64,000 bases of DNA from assembly GCA_039707655.1 (NCBI GenBank), contig CM077665.1, positions 135,055,148 through 135,119,147 on the forward strand. The letters run 5' to 3'. The translations under genes and the position numbers were made by a program. Of this stretch, positions 23,037 to 35,842 are shown one piece after another. A model generated the notes under the pieces. That model saw nothing but the letters and a program-made list of their open reading frames with translations, was not told the origin of the DNA and made no database searches. Position 1 is the first letter of the stretch. Each line of letters opens with the position of its first letter. The stretch comes from Elymus sibiricus. Taxonomy: Eukaryota; Streptophyta; Magnoliopsida; Poales; Poaceae.

Positions 23037-24301
23037 CCTCTTTCTGTGAATCATTTCCTACTCACATTGATCTTCCTAAAGAGAAGTGGTTTAAATATCA
23101 TCCCCCTATTAAAGAAGAAATTAAAGAAACAGTAAAAACTAAAGAAGAAACTATCATTTACAATGTTGACCTAATTGTGCCTACTGCATATATAGAAAAA
23201 CCACCTTTCCCTGTTAGGATAAAAGAACATGCTAAGGTATCAACTATGGTTTGCAAGAGTAATATTAGAGCACCTAAGCCCTCTGAACAAATTAAAGTAG
23301 AACCTAGTATTCCTATGGTTAAAGATCTCTTGGAAGAAAATATTGATGGGCATGTTATTTACTTCTGTGATGAAGCTGCTAGAATTGCCAAACCTGGTGA
23401 AAAAGATAAACATAGACCCGTAGTTGGCATGCATGTTGTCTCAGTTAAAATAGGAGATCATTGCTATCATAGCTTATGTGATTTGGGTGCTAGTGTGAGT
23501 GCCATTCCTTTTACCTTATACCAAGAAATCATGAATGACATAGCACGTGTTGAAATAGAAGACATTGATGTTACTATTAAACTTGCTAATAGAGACACCA
23601 TCCCACCACTGGGGATTGTTAGAGATGTTGAAGTCTTGTGTGGGAAAGTAAAATACCCAACTAATTTTCTAGTTCTTGGTTCCCCACAAGATGACTTTTG
23701 CCCCATTATCTTTGGTAGACCTTTCTTGAACACTGTTAATGCCAAGATAGATTGTCAAAAGGAAACTGTCAGTGTTGAGTTTGGTGATGTGTCTCATGAT
23801 TTTAATTTTTCCAAGTTTAGTAGACAACCTCGTGATAAAGATTTACCTAGTAAGGATGAAATAATTGGTCTTGCTTCTATTGCCGTTCCTCCTACAGATC
23901 CACTAGAACAATATCTGCTAGACCGTGAAAATGATATGCACTTGCATGAAAGAAATGAAATAGATCAGATTTTCTTAGAACAACGACCACTCCTGAAACA
24001 CAATTTGCCTATTGAAATTCTAGGAGGTCCTCCTCCACCTAAATATGATCCTGTGTTTGAACTGAAACAATTGCCTGACACTTTGAAATATGCTTACCTT
24101 GATGAGAAAAAGATATATCCTATTATTATTAGTGCTAACCTTTTAGAACACGAAGAAGAAAGATTATTAAAAATTCTGAGGAAGCATCGGGTTACTATTG
24201 GATATACTCTTGATGATCTTAAGGGCATTAGTCCCACTCTATGTCAGCATAACATCAATATGGAACCTGATGCTAAACCCGTTGTTGATAATCAACGATG
24301 A
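23030..24301 (+). pseudogene. pol: E4 gag end and aspartic protease
   Basis: The frame ends with KPVVDNQR at a TGA (24299-24301) and continues unshifted into RT, so a single base change splits the polyprotein. The protease carries HSLCDLGASVSAIPFTLY near residue 155 and the flap-like FLVLGSPQDDFCPIIFGRPF later. The motif is D-L-G-A-S instead of the common D-T/S-G-A. The N-terminal third is Lys/Glu-rich and probably gag-derived. Confidence 0.9.
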
Positions 24302-25755
24302 TTGAATCCTAAGATGAAAGAAGTGGTAAGAACTAAAATATTAAAGATTCAGGAAGCAGGTATAATCTACCCCATAGCTGATAGTAGATGGGTAAGTCCC
24401 ATTCATTATGTCCCTAAGAAAGGAGGTATTACTGTAGTTCCCAGTGATAAGAATGAACTTATCCCTCAAAGAATTGTTACTGGCTATAGAATGGTAATTG
24501 ATTTTAGAAAACTAAATAAAGCTACTAGAAAAGATCATTACCCTCTGCCTTTTATTGATCAAATGCTAGAAAGCTTATCCAAGCACACACACTTTTGCTT
24601 TCTAGACGGATATTCTGGTTTCTCTCAAATACCTGTGTCGCAACCTAATCAAGAGAAAACCACCTTTACTTGTCCTTTTGGAACTTATGCTTATAGACAT
24701 ATGCCTTTTGGTTTATGTAATGCACCTGCTACCTTTCAAAGATGTATGACTGCTATATTCTCTGATTTTTGTGAAAAGATTGTCGAAGTTTTCATGGATG
24801 ATTTTTCTCTTTACGGAACTTCTTTTGATGATTGCTTAAGCAACCTTGATCGAGTTTTGCAGAGATGTGAACAAACTAATCTTGTATTGAATTGGGAGAA
24901 GTGCCACTTTATGGTTAATAAAGGTATTGTCTTGGGGCATAAGGTTTCTGAACGAGGTATTGAGGTGGATAAAGCTAAAGTTGATGCAATTGAGAAAATG
25001 TTGTGTCCTAAAGATATCAGAGGTATTCGGAGTTTCCTTGGTCATGCTGGTTTCTACAGAAGGTTTATCAAAGACTTCTCTAATATTTCTAGGCCTCTTA
25101 CTAATATTTTACAAAAGGATATTCCCTTTATTTTTGATGATGATTGTGTAGAAGCCTTTGAAACACTTAAGAAAGCCTTAACCACTGCACCTATTGTTCA
25201 ACCGCCTGATTGGAACTTACCTTTTGAAATTATGTGTGATGCTAGTGATTATGCTGTTGGTGTTGTTCTAGGACAAAGAGTTGATAAGAAACTGAATGCC
25301 ATCCATTATGCTAGCAAAACTCTAGACAGTGCCCAAAGAAATTATGCTACCACTGAAAAGGAATTTTTAGCAGTTGTGTTTCTTGTGATAAATTTAGATC
25401 CTAAATTGTTGGTTCCAAAGTCATTATTCACGCTGATCATGCTGCTATAAAATATCTTATGGAAAAGAAAGATGCTAAACCTAGACTTATTAGGTGGGTT
25501 CTCTTGCTTCAAGAATTTGATTTACATATCACTGATAGGAAAGGAGCTGAGAACCCCGTAGCTGATAACTTGTCTAGGTTAGAAAATATTCTTAATGACC
25601 CACTACCTATTGATGATAGCTTTCCTGATGAACAATTAGCTGAAATAAATGTCTCTCAAAACACTCCTTGGTATGCTGATTATGCAAATTACATTGTTGC
25701 TAAATATTTACCACCTAGCTTCACATACCAACAAAAGAAAAAAATTCTTCTATGA
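24302..25755 (+). pseudogene. pol: E4 reverse transcriptase and RNase H
   Basis: RT motifs in order: YPIADSRWVSPIHYVPKKGG, YRMVIDFRKLNKATRKDHYP, FLDGYSGFSQIPV and the catalytic VEVFMDDFSLYG (FMDD at about residue 164-167). RNase H begins with PFEIMCDASDYAVGVVLGQ, then ASKTLDSAQRNYATTEKE. A frameshift with some loss near 25385-25440 moves the rest ([25 protein letters not shown]) to another frame. Length up to the frameshift is normal for gypsy RT. Confidence 0.93.
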
Positions 25756-26917
25756 TTTAAGACACTGCTTTTGGGATGACCCACATCTTTGTAAAGAAGG
25801 AGTAGATGGTATTATTAGACGTTGTGTATCTGAGCATGAACAGGAACAAATCCTACAGAAATGTCATTCCGAAGCATATGGAGGACATGATGCGGGAGAT
25901 AGAACTGCTCATAAGGTATTGCAATCTGGTTTTTATTGGCATACTCTCTTCAAGGATGCCCGTAAGTTTGTCTTGTCTTGTGATGAATGTCAAAGAATTG
26001 TTAATATTGGTAAGCGTCAAGAAATGCCTATGAATTATTCACTTGTTGTTGAACCATTTGATGTTTGGGGTTTCGATTATATGGGACCTTTTCCTTCCTC
26101 TAATGGGTATACTCATATTTTGGTTGCTGTTGATTATGTCACCAAGTGGGTAGAAGCTATTCCAACCAGTAGTGCTGATCATAACACTTCCATTAAAATA
26201 CTTAAAGAAGTTATTTTCCCGTGGTTTGGAGTCCCTAGATATCTAATGACTAATGGTGGTTCACATTTTATTCCTGGTGCTTTCAGAAAAATGCTTGCTA
26301 AATATGATGTTAACCATAGAATTGCATCGCCCTATCACCCTCAATCTAGTGGTCAAGTTGAACTTAGCAATAGAGAAATAAAATTGATATTACAAAAAAC
26401 TGTCAATAGGTCCCGAAAAATTTGGTCTAAGAAATTAGATGATGCACTTTGGGCTTAAAGAACAACTTATAAAAATCATATGGGAATGTCTCCATACAAC
26501 ATGGTATATGGGAAAGCTTGTCATTTGCCTCTAGAGTTAGAACTTAAAGCATTTTGGGCAATTAAATAACTCAATTATGATTTTAAACTTGCCGGCGAAA
26601 AGAGGTTATTTGATATTAGCTCAGTAGATGAATGGAGAACCCAAGCCTATGAAAATGCCAGGTTATTCAAAGAAAAAGTTTAAAGATGGCATGACAAAAG
26701 AATCCAAAAGCGAGAATTCAAAGTTGGAGAATATGTTCTTTTGTACAATTCTCGTTTCAAATTTTTTGCAGGTAAACTTCTCTCTAAGTGGGAAGGACCA
26801 TATGTTATTGAAGAAGTTTATCGTTCTGTAGCTATCAAGATTAATAATGCCGAATGTACTAACCCGAAGGTGGTCAATGGACAAAGAATTAAACATTATC
26901 TCAGGTATGCCTATTAA
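25735..26917 (+). pseudogene. pol: E4 integrase
   Basis: A frameshift in an A-rich run near 25735 leads into integrase. The zinc-binding part shows HSEAYGGHDAGDRTAHKVL and SCDECQR. The core has WGFDYMGPFPSSNGYTHIL, then LMTNGGSHFIPG, where the usual catalytic Asp of TDNG is Asn, and GQVELSNREIK, which holds the Glu. Stops at about 26456 and 26565 and a frameshift near 26683 break the C-terminal half ([19 protein letters not shown], later LLSKWEGPYVIEEVY). Loss of the second catalytic Asp would alone inactivate it. Confidence 0.9.
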
Positions 26918-27117
26918 TGTTGAAAGCAATGTTATCCAAACCATGGCACCAGAGGAACACATAAAAGAAACCTTCCGGAACACTCCAGAATATTGAAAAA
27001 AAGAGGAGGTACGTGATACGGTAAGTAAACGGACTCCGAAAAATCCGCAAAAATATTTTTTATCAGTTTTGGAATATTTTGAAATTTTCTAAAGTAAAAA
27101 ATAAACCGGAAGGCAAC

Positions 27118-27254
27118 CGAGGTGAGCACGATGCACCAGGGCGCGCCTGCCCTCCCTAGCGTGCCCTGGTGGGTGGTGCCCACCTCGGGAACCAACCCGA
27201 CTTCGTTTTCCTTCCGTTTGCTTCACGTCCAAGAATAAAAAATCTCTATATATA
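27118..27254 (+). promoter_or_regulatory. Second hairpin plus TATA-like site inside E4, upstream of the accessory frame
   Basis: The 420 bp between integrase and the accessory frame repeat the design of the LTR promoter. A GC-rich stem-loop (CACCAGGGCGCGC at 27134-27146 against AGCGTGCCCTGGTG at 27158-27171, with GAGGTGAGCAC and a matching arm outside) is followed by TATATATA at 27247-27254. The accessory ATG is at 27337. This looks like a separate promoter; transcription is inferred. Confidence 0.55.
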
Positions 27255-27336
27255 CTCCCTGACGTTTTGACCACCGTATCACGGAAAAATCCCCTATTCT
27301 TGTTTTGTGTTGTTTTCTTATCAGATCTAAATCTCC

Positions 27337-27861
27337 ATGGCTTCACCAAGGTCTTCCAAGGACAAGTTCTTTGAGAAGGTCCTCAATCCATACTTGTCGG
27401 AGGGGATGAAGCACCCTCAAACCATTGAGATGCGTGACGGGGTGCTCCACATCCGAGATGTTCAAGGGGCTAAGAAGATGGGAAGAGTGGAGGCCAGGCT
27501 GGAAGCGGTGGAACAAGACATGTTCAAGTGCCAAGGGATGGTGGAGCGTGGACTTAGCGCCAATCACTCCATGATCACGGAATTTACCTGTGATCACATG
27601 GTGGATGGCCAGTCTATGAGAGACATCGTCTTCACCCTCAACGAGAAAATCAACTTTGTGCAAAGTCAAATTTATGATCTTCTAAATCAAGTTTTTGAGT
27701 ATGAAGCAAGATTTAAAGGTATGAGTTTAGCTGCCAGTTGCAGGACACAAGGGACTCGTGCATCGACCTTTGAGGTGAGCCTTTACTCTGGAAGCCGGAG
27801 GACAAACCTACTACACCTTCATCACCACCACCTTCATCATCTTCGCCACCAAAGGAGACTT
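27337..27861 (+). pseudogene. E4 accessory frame in the envelope position, coiled coil
   Basis: The start is MASPRSSKDKFFEKVLNPYL. Residues 50-130 are heptad-like and charged (VEARLEAVEQDMFKCQGM, LNEKINFVQSQIYDLLNQVF), a likely coiled coil. A frameshift near 27730 and one stop separate this from a Pro/Ser-rich tail (PTTPSSPPPSSSSPPKET) ending at about 27861. There is no signal peptide or membrane segment, so it is not an envelope protein in the usual sense. I do not recognise a domain. Its position downstream of integrase, with its own TATA-like site, suggests separate expression. Confidence 0.6.
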
Positions 27862-29453
27862 GAGCACATAGGTATGGGCACTGCCCTTGGCTTGAGCCAA
27901 GATTGGGGGAGGTGCGCCGGTATCGTATCACCATCACTTTTTACCTTTGCTTTTTTATTTCGATCCTTAGCAATTTAGTGAGTTAGTTGAATAAAAGTTT
28001 AGTATGATCTATTTTCGAGTGCTAGTTTTGTGATCTATCTATCTATCTAATCGAGTGAAAGTTATATAATAAAGTTAGTTTGAGCTTTTGCTTCTTTACT
28101 TTCTTGTTGCAATAAAAATAAAAAGAAGAATAAAGGAAAAAGATCATATGCTAAATTTATGGTGAGTAATGAAACCACATAAAGAAAAGTATAAGTAGTA
28201 AAATTTATTGGAGATTGACAAACATAGCATTGGTCAATTATGCAATTCATGAAAGAACTAATAAGGGAAGAGAAGATTCACATGTAAATACACTATCTTG
28301 GACATCTTTTATGATTGTGAGCCCCCATTAATTAATATATGCCAAAATTGTTGATGTTGGACAAGGAAGACGTACAATGTAATGATTTATGTTTGTTCAT
28401 ATTCACATAGAAGTTATATTGTCATAGATCCTTCAACATGTGGTGCTTCCTCAATATCTTTGCTAGCCAAAACTTCCGCACTAAGTAGAGATACTACTTG
28501 TGCAACCAAAAACCCCAAACCCAAGCTCAGGTTTTGAGAGTCCACCATACCTACCTATGGATTGAATAAGATCCTTCAAGTAAGTTGTCATCGGTGCACT
28601 AAGGCAATAAAAATTGCTTCTAAATGTGTTTGATCAATTAGTGTAAGAGAAAATTGAGCGTTGTACGAACTTGTGATGGCAAAGTAATAAAAGCGATGGA
28701 CTGCATAATAAAGGTTGCTATCACAAGGGGCAATATAACGTGACGTTCTTTTGCGATAAGGGATTTGGCATGCAAACTAAAAAGCACATGACAACCTCTG
28801 CTTCCCTCTGCGAAGGGCCTATGTTTTACCTTTATGTATTTACTTTTACAGAGTCAAAGTATTCTACCCTATTCCTTTTTACTTTTTCTTTTTGCAAGCA
28901 TCATGTGGTGAGGAAAGATCTAGGCACATATACCCAGTTGGATATAAGTGAGCATGAGTAATTATTGTTGACATCACCCTTGAGGTGAATACGTTGCGAG
29001 GCGAAACTATGAGCCCGTATCTTCCTGTGTGTCTGGTTGAAACTTTTTGCTCATGGGTATGCTGTGAGTGTTAGCAATCATAGAAGATTATATGATGGTT
29101 GAGTATGTGGACTTGCCAAAAGGCTCCGACACGAGACCCTTCCTGAAAATATGATTAATTGTAGTTGGAAGGTTGACTGAGAACATAGTTTGTTGGATTT
29201 CAATAAGGTTTATGCTTTATACTTCGATGTTCTGATGAATTGTTACTTTCTCATAAGAAGTTATATGATGGTGTTATGAAATAAAGTGTTATGAAAGAGT
29301 TATATGTTAAAGTTTGTTGCTGTTATGATAATAAGCATGAAGCTACTATGTCCGTATTTTCTTTTTATCGACACCTCTCTCTCAAACCATGTCGACATAT
29401 TTTTCGATATCGTCTTTCGCTTGAGGACAAGCGAGGTCTAAGCTTGGGGAAGT
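27862..29453 (+). other. E4 3' non-coding region
   Basis: About 1.6 kb without a convincing gene. It holds a short CTAT microsatellite near 28033 and ends in GAGGACAAGCGAGGTCTAAG followed by CTTGGGGAAGT, the purine tract before the 3' LTR. Confidence 0.7.
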
Positions 29454-30971
29454 TGATACGTCCATTTTGCATCATGATTTCCTACTGTTATTTATAATGC
29501 TTTATGCATAATAATGCTTTATGGGGTAATTCTAATGCCTTTTCTCTCATAATTTGCAAGGTTTACTCAAAGAAGGAGAATGCTGGCAGCTGGAATTCTG
29601 GACCTGAAAAAGCATGTCAGAGATACCTATTTTGCACATCTCCAAATGAGCTGAAACTTTACAGAGAATTTTTGTAGAATATATAATAAATATTGGAGCA
29701 AAGAACTACCGGAGGGGGGCATCCTGGTGAGCACAAGACACCAGGGCGCGCCAGCCCCCCCCCCAAGCGCGCCCTGGTGGGTGGTGCTCACCCTGGCCCA
29801 CCTCTGGAGCCCATCTTCTGATATAAATTCTGATTTAACCTAAAAAATAGAAGTGGACTTTCAGGACGGAATGCCGCCATCTCGAGGCGGAACTTGGGCT
29901 GGAGCACTGTTGCCCTCCAGTGGAGCGATTCCACCGGGGGAACTTCCCTCCCGGAGGGGGAAATCATAGCCATCGTCATCACTAACAACCCTCTCATCTT
30001 GGGGAGACCAATCTTCATCAACATCTTCAACAGCAGTATCTCGTCTCAAACCCTAGTTCATCTCTTGTGTTCAATCTTTGTACCGGAACCTTAGATTGGT
30101 ACTTGTGGGTGACTAGTAGTGTTGATTACCTTGCGTAGTTGATTGCTATATGGTTTTTTTGGTGGAAGATTATATGTTTACATCTATTATGCTATTCAAT
30201 ACCTCTCTGATCTTGAGCATGAGTATTATTTTTGAGTAGTTACCTTTGTTCTTGAGGTCACGGGAGAAGTCATGTTGCAAGTAATCATGTGAAGTTGATA
30301 TGTGGTCCATATTTTGATGATATGTATGTTGTGATTCCCTTAGTGGTGTCATGTGAACGTCGACTACATGACACTTCACCATCCTTGGGCCTAAGGTAAT
30401 GCATTGTGGAGTAGTTATTAGATGATGGGTTGCTAGAGTGACAGAAGCTCAAACCCTAGTTTATGTGCTACTTCGTAAGGGGCTTATTTGGGTCCATATG
30501 TTTAATGCTATGGTTAGACTTTGTCTTAATACTTTTCTCGTAGTTGCGGATGCTTGCGAGGGGGTTAATCATAAGTAGGTTGTTAGTTCAAGTAAGAACA
30601 TCACCTTAGCACCGGTCCACCCACATATCAAATTATCAAAGTAGAGAACACAAATCAAACCAACATGATGAAAGCGACTAGATGAAATTCCCGTGTACCC
30701 TCAAGAACACCTTGCCTATCATAAGAGATCGTTTTAGCCTGTCCTTTGCTATAAAAAGGATTGGGCTACCTTGCTGCACTTTATTTACCGTTACCGTTAC
30801 TTGCTCGTTATAAATTATCTTGCTATCAAACTACATGTTACCTATTATTTCAGTGCTTGCATAAATTACCTTGCTGAAAACCACTTGTCAATTCCTTCTT
30901 CTCCTCGTTGGGTTCGACACTCTTACTTATTGAAAGGACTACGATTGATCCCCTATACTTTTTGGTCATCA
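29454..30971 (+). repeat. E4 3' LTR
   Basis: It starts TGATACGTCCATTTTGC after the purine tract and ends TTTGGTCATCA. TATA at 29822-29829 follows the same GC-rich hairpin as in the 5' copy. The flank GATCT is the second target-site copy. Confidence 0.93.
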
Positions 30972-30998
30972 GATCTCGGCCTATGTCCATTTGGCGAC
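30972..30998 (-). pseudogene. pol: 27 bp sliver of E2 RNase H between E4 and E5
   Basis: The sliver encodes, leftward, the residues V-A-K-W-T, a stop, and A-E-I. It includes the inner target-site copies of both neighbours (GATCT of E4 and GCGAC of E5). It continues the frame from 39945 on the right and into 20736 on the left. Confidence 0.85.
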
Positions 30999-31470
30999 TG
31001 AGGGAGTCCCGGACTAAGGGGTCCTCGGGCTGCCGGCTCATCTCTTGATAGGCCGGCTCGATGGGCCGTTCTCTGAAGAAGAGCCGGACACATCAAGACT
31101 CCACATTCCAGAAGGGAGCCCCGAAGGCGCGTCGTGCACTCCAAGTCAAGAGGAGGGAATCACCATCTCCATCCGCGGCAAGAGGCCCACCATGTGTAAA
31201 CCCTAGTCCCCCCCGGTGTCTATATAAACTGGGAGGGTTTTAGATCATAGCATACAGAAACTCATCTAGGGTTTTAGCTAGTCGATCTCGAGGTAGATCA
31301 ACTCTGTAACCTTCATATCATCAATATAATCAAGCAGGACGTAGGGTTTTACCTCCATAGGAGGGCCCGAACCTGGGTAAACATCGTCTCCTTCGTCCCT
31401 TTGTTACCATCGATCCTAGTCTCACAGCTCTGGACCCCCTACCCGAGATCTGCCGGTTTTGACACCGACA
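30999..31470 (+). repeat. E5 5' LTR
   Basis: 472 bp, TATATAAA at 31221-31228. TTGGTGCTTTCATTGAGAG follows immediately, as it does after the E2 LTR, and should hold the primer binding site; I could not name the tRNA. Confidence 0.93.
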
Positions 31471-31515
31471 TTGGTGCTTTCATTGAGAGTTCCACTGTGA
31501 TCGCCCAAGGAATCG

Positions 31516-34270
31516 ATGGCTCGCGTCTTCATCAACGAAGAGGTCCGCAGCATGGACTCCTTTGTCCGATGACCCAATCCCGATCCACACTCAGATCGGT
31601 CTTGAGGCGGGTCAAGAGGAATTTTCCGTCCCACCCACCACCCACTTAGTAGCCACTATCGAAGACTTAACCGATATGTTGGACTACGCCTCCGAGGAGG
31701 CAGATGACATGGAAGAAGAGGATCGCGCTCCCACCCCCGTTAACACCGGGCGATGGACCGCCACCTCCACCTACAACGTCTACATGGTGGACACGCCATC
31801 CGGTAACGGCGAGCGCACACCAGCAAACAATGGTGATGACTCGGGTGAGGCGCCGTCAAGACGCCGGAAACCGCGTAAGCGATCAAAGACAAAAAAGGGA
31901 AGGGAAGCTATTGCAGGCACCGGGGAAAATGATACCCCGGAAGACCTCGGCGACCCCGATATCCCCGAGTATCCGTTGGAGGACCAGGAAAGGCCGGAAG
32001 ACTAGCGCGACCCCGAAGATCCGAACAACTCTGAGGATGACAACTACCTCCCCCCTGTAGAGGAGGAGGATAGCCCAGACGACGAGGACATCATTGTCCC
32101 TGAAACCATTGAGTATCATGAACGGTTCAGGCAACAACTTTTAGCAACTGCCCGAAGCCTAAAGGCAAAAGCGCGGCAACTCAAGGCCGAACAAGACACC
32201 CTCAATGATAGATGGACAAGGGTTCTATCAGCCGAGGAAGAACACGGCGCCGGTCTATGGGACCATCCCAAGAGTTACCCCCGCCAGCGACTGCTGCCAC
32301 AATTTGACGACGAGCTCCCGAACACGCCGTCCCCGAAACACACTCCATACGACCAGCCGGACCGCCCTCCTCGAGGACGAGATAGGACGGCTGGCAAGGC
32401 CGGTTATAGGCCGGCGAGACCCCACAGAAGGGGAAAAGAGCCAATGGAGCCTGAGGACAGGTATGACCTGCGACGCGACCTGGATGATAGAACAGGCCGC
32501 CCGAGATCCATCTACGGATCTAGAGGATACTCCCCTGGTAGAAGGGACGGGTACCGGCCCTGGCACGACCGAACCAATAGAGTTCAGGACCAAAACCAGG
32601 CCAGAACAGACGCCGACTAACGGCGTGACATAGCCAGGGTCAGAGGCACTGCGCACCCACTGTGCTTCACCGACGAGGTGATGCAGCATCAGTTCCCGGA
32701 AGGATTCAAACCCGTTAACATCGAGCAATACGACGGCACAACTGACCCAGCAGTGTGGATTGAGGATTTCCTCCTCCACATTCACATGGCACGAGGAGAT
32801 GATCTCCACGCCATCAAGTACCTACCCCTTAAACTTAAGGGGCCAGCTCGGCACTGGTTAAACAGTCTCCCCGAAAACTCCATCGGGAGCTGGGAGGACC
32901 TCGAGGATGCATTCCGATCTAACTTCCAGGGCACCTATGTACGGCCCCCGGACTCTTCCGACCTAAGCAATGTCGTGCAAAAGGCAGGAGAGTCCGCTTG
33001 AAAATTCTGGAACCGGTTCTTGACCAAGAAAAACCAGATCGTCGATTGCCCAGATGCCGAAGCTATAGCCTCTTTCAGGCACAATATTCGGGACGAGTGG
33101 CTAGCTTGCCAGCTCGGTCAAGATAAACCCAGGACAATGTCCACCCTCACATCGCTCATGACCCGCTTTTGCGCGGGCGAGGATAACTGGCTAGCAAGGC
33201 GAAGCCACAACCCCGAAGACCCTGGTACTTCCGAAGTCCGGGATGGAAACAGGAAACCACGACGTAACAAAAACAAACGCCGGCACAGCACTAGCGACGC
33301 CGATGACACGGCCGTCAACGCCGGTTTCCGCAACCCAAGATCCGGGCAGCGGAAGAAGCCTCCTAAAGGCAAGCGCGACGGACCCACCCCGCTGGACAAG
33401 ATCATGGAGAGGCCTTGCTAGATCCATGGCACTCCGGACAAGCCCGCCAACCACACCAACCATAACTGTTGGGTGTTTAAACAGGCCGGCAAACTCACAG
33501 CCGAGGACCAGGGAAAAGGCCCACGCAGCGAGGACGACGAGGAGCCCCGTGGTCCGAGCAACGGAGGTCAGAAGAAATTCCCTCCAGAAGTAAAAATTGT
33601 GAACATGATATACGCCACTCATATACCTAAAAAGGAGAGGAAGCGCGCCCTTCGAGAGGTCTACGCTGTAGAGCCTGTAGCCCCGAAGTTTAACCCATGG
33701 TCGGCCTACCCGATCACTTTTCATCGACGAGATCACCCGACCAGTATCCGTCACGGAGGTTCGGTGGCCCTCATCCTAGACCCCATTATCGATGGGTATC
33801 ACCTCACTAAAGTCCTAATGGACGGAGGAAGTAGCCTCAATCTGATCTACTCAGATACGGTGAAAAAGATGGGCATAGATCCGTCAAGGATAAAGCCTAG
33901 CAACACTACCTTTAAAGGAGTGATCCCAGGAGTCGAAGCCCGGTGCACAGGCTCTGTTAGCCTGGAAGTAGTGTTCGGCTCGCTGGATAACTTCTGCAGC
34001 GAGAACTTTATCTTCGACATCGTACCTTTCCGCAGCGGCTACCACGCCCTGCTGGGCCGTACAGCGTTCGCTCGCTTTAATGCCGTCCCACACTACGCAT
34101 ACCTCAAGCTCAAGATGCCGGGGCCCAAGGGGGTCATCACCGTCAATGGCAACACAGAGCATTCCCTCCGAACTGAGGAACACGCGTTGGCCCTTGCGGC
34201 CGAATTCCATTATGAGGATGGTCGGCAAACACCCAAATCGGCCATAAAGGCCCGTCAGGTCGACAAATGA
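31516..34270 (+). pseudogene. gag: E5 gag and protease
   Basis: The ATG at 31516 (MARVFINEEVRS) matches the E2 gag start. A frameshift near 31565 moves to the frame that runs to 34270, broken by stops at 32003, 32618, 32999 and 33419. The first 370 codons are acidic and Arg/Pro-rich. The gag core has FPEGFKPVNIEQYDG, YLPLKLKGPARHWLNSLP and WEDLEDAFRSNFQG. A C/H cluster (IHGTPDKPANHTNHNCWVFK) resembles the Tat-type gag zinc finger. The protease follows with VLMDGGSSLNLIY near 33820. After the protease, where RT would start, recognisable coding stops. Confidence 0.85.
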
Positions 34271-35842
34271 GTTCGGTTTCTATCCGAACTCCCAGACCCT
34301 TCTGCTCCCCAGAAATAGGGATACGCTCCCCATTGCACAGCCCTAACGACCTCCAAACATGTGACAAGAAGGCACAACTTCACGCTCAAGATTCCATGGG
34401 TAGCAATGGGGAACAACCATCAAATGGTAAGTGTTCGGCTGGACCGACCAATACCAATAAACGTCCTCGGACAAAACACAGGTACCATCGAGGACCTGCT
34501 AAAGGCGTAAAGCTCATCTACACTTCGGCGACTTATCAAGACCTTCTTCCCAAGGTCCGCTCGGCGACAGCATCACTCTTAAAGGAATGCAACCCCCAGA
34601 GGAATATGAACGGACAGGCTACAAGGCACATCGAAGACGTCATGTCATCAATCGAAGACTCCTGGTACAGCCTCCCCTCTGTAAATTTTATATTTCACAT
34701 ACCTGTAAACAGTTGCTTCGGCAATCCAAGTTATAAGAATTATTGAGCAAGTACAAAACCATTATATATGGTCACTTCGTTGTCTTTTATACATCCTCTG
34801 TTCTTCTCTTGGTAACGCTTCTTGCGAAAACTATTCGTTATACACTATGATGCAACCGGCTAATAGACCGGGGGCTCTTAAAATCGCCTTGAACTTCACA
34901 ACTGGTTATGTGTTCGGCGTCTTGGGTTTTGCTTTATATGCATCGGATCCGAACTATGTCTTGGGTCAATAGTTGGGTTACCCGGCTCCTGTGCTTGCCC
35001 TCTTACGTTCCACTCGTTCGGCTAAAAGGGCAAAGGGAGAACCCCTGCGATTGTGCTTCCAGCTTGTCTGGTCAAGCACCTCACGGGAGAAAGCCGAAAA
35101 CTGACCATCATAGTAAGCGAGAACCGGTCTGCGAATCCGAGCATATGTGTTATACTAAAAAAACGATAGCGGTTATTCCGTGTTACACGATGGGTTTCAT
35201 TCTTGTACAAACCATGTGATGCTGGCTTCGGCCCCGAACATCACACTGGGGGCTGGTTATCAGCCCCCTGCATTTTTCTACAATCACATGGCTAAGTGAA
35301 AGCGATAGAGCACCATAGTCCGATTGCCTTGTCCCGCTCGCACTACCGCCTTCGGGCGTCGATACTTCGGCTAAGGGTAGAAGTGCGGATACAGGCACAC
35401 CCCGTGTAGTATCTACGTGGGGGCTGAAGCCGACGACTCGCTGCTTTCAGATGAACTGGCCATATAGGAGTATAAATAAACATACACTACTTATAAGACA
35501 TGATAAACCATGCAATACTAATTATAAAGCGTTAAAGTCTTCGGACATATTACATCGCGCTCATTCATACAAAACATCCTTCGAGCACTGGGCCTCTATC
35601 GCCCGAGCACCCTCCATTACATGGGAGAAGTACTGCTCGGGGCACCTATGACTCTTGTCAGGAGGCGGAGGTGCGGTGGCCATCTTGGTCGGCTGGAGCT
35701 TTGGCTAGTGCACCATGGTCCTTGCAAAGGCCATCTGCGCGCCCTCGATGCATGTAGAGCGCTTCAGCACTTCAACCCGAGGCGCCGCATCGTGTAGCTT
35801 CTGCACTAGGCCAAAATAGCTGCTCGGCAATGGCTCATCGGG
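34271..35842. other. E5 middle region without a recognisable gene
   Basis: About 1.6 kb takes the place of RT, RNase H and integrase. Short open frames occur on both strands; none shows a conserved motif. The right part (35650-35842) continues the antisense gene frame past a stop and may be its 3' end. Confidence 0.6.

Larger units (their letters stand above)
20737..30971 (+). mobile_element. E4: Athila-type Ty3-gypsy retrotransposon, 10,235 bp
   Basis: LTRs of 1,517 bp (20737-22253) and 1,518 bp (29454-30971) start TGATACGTCCATTTTGC and end GTCATCA. The flanks are GAGCT (20732-20736) and GATCT (30972-30976), one mismatch. The internal order is primer site, gag, protease, RT, RNase H, integrase, a spacer with its own TATA-like site, a small accessory frame, and a purine tract (AAGCTTGGGGAAG) at the 3' LTR. 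Stops and frameshifts occur in most genes. The clade is inferred from the primer site, the DLGAS protease motif and the layout. Confidence 0.93.
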
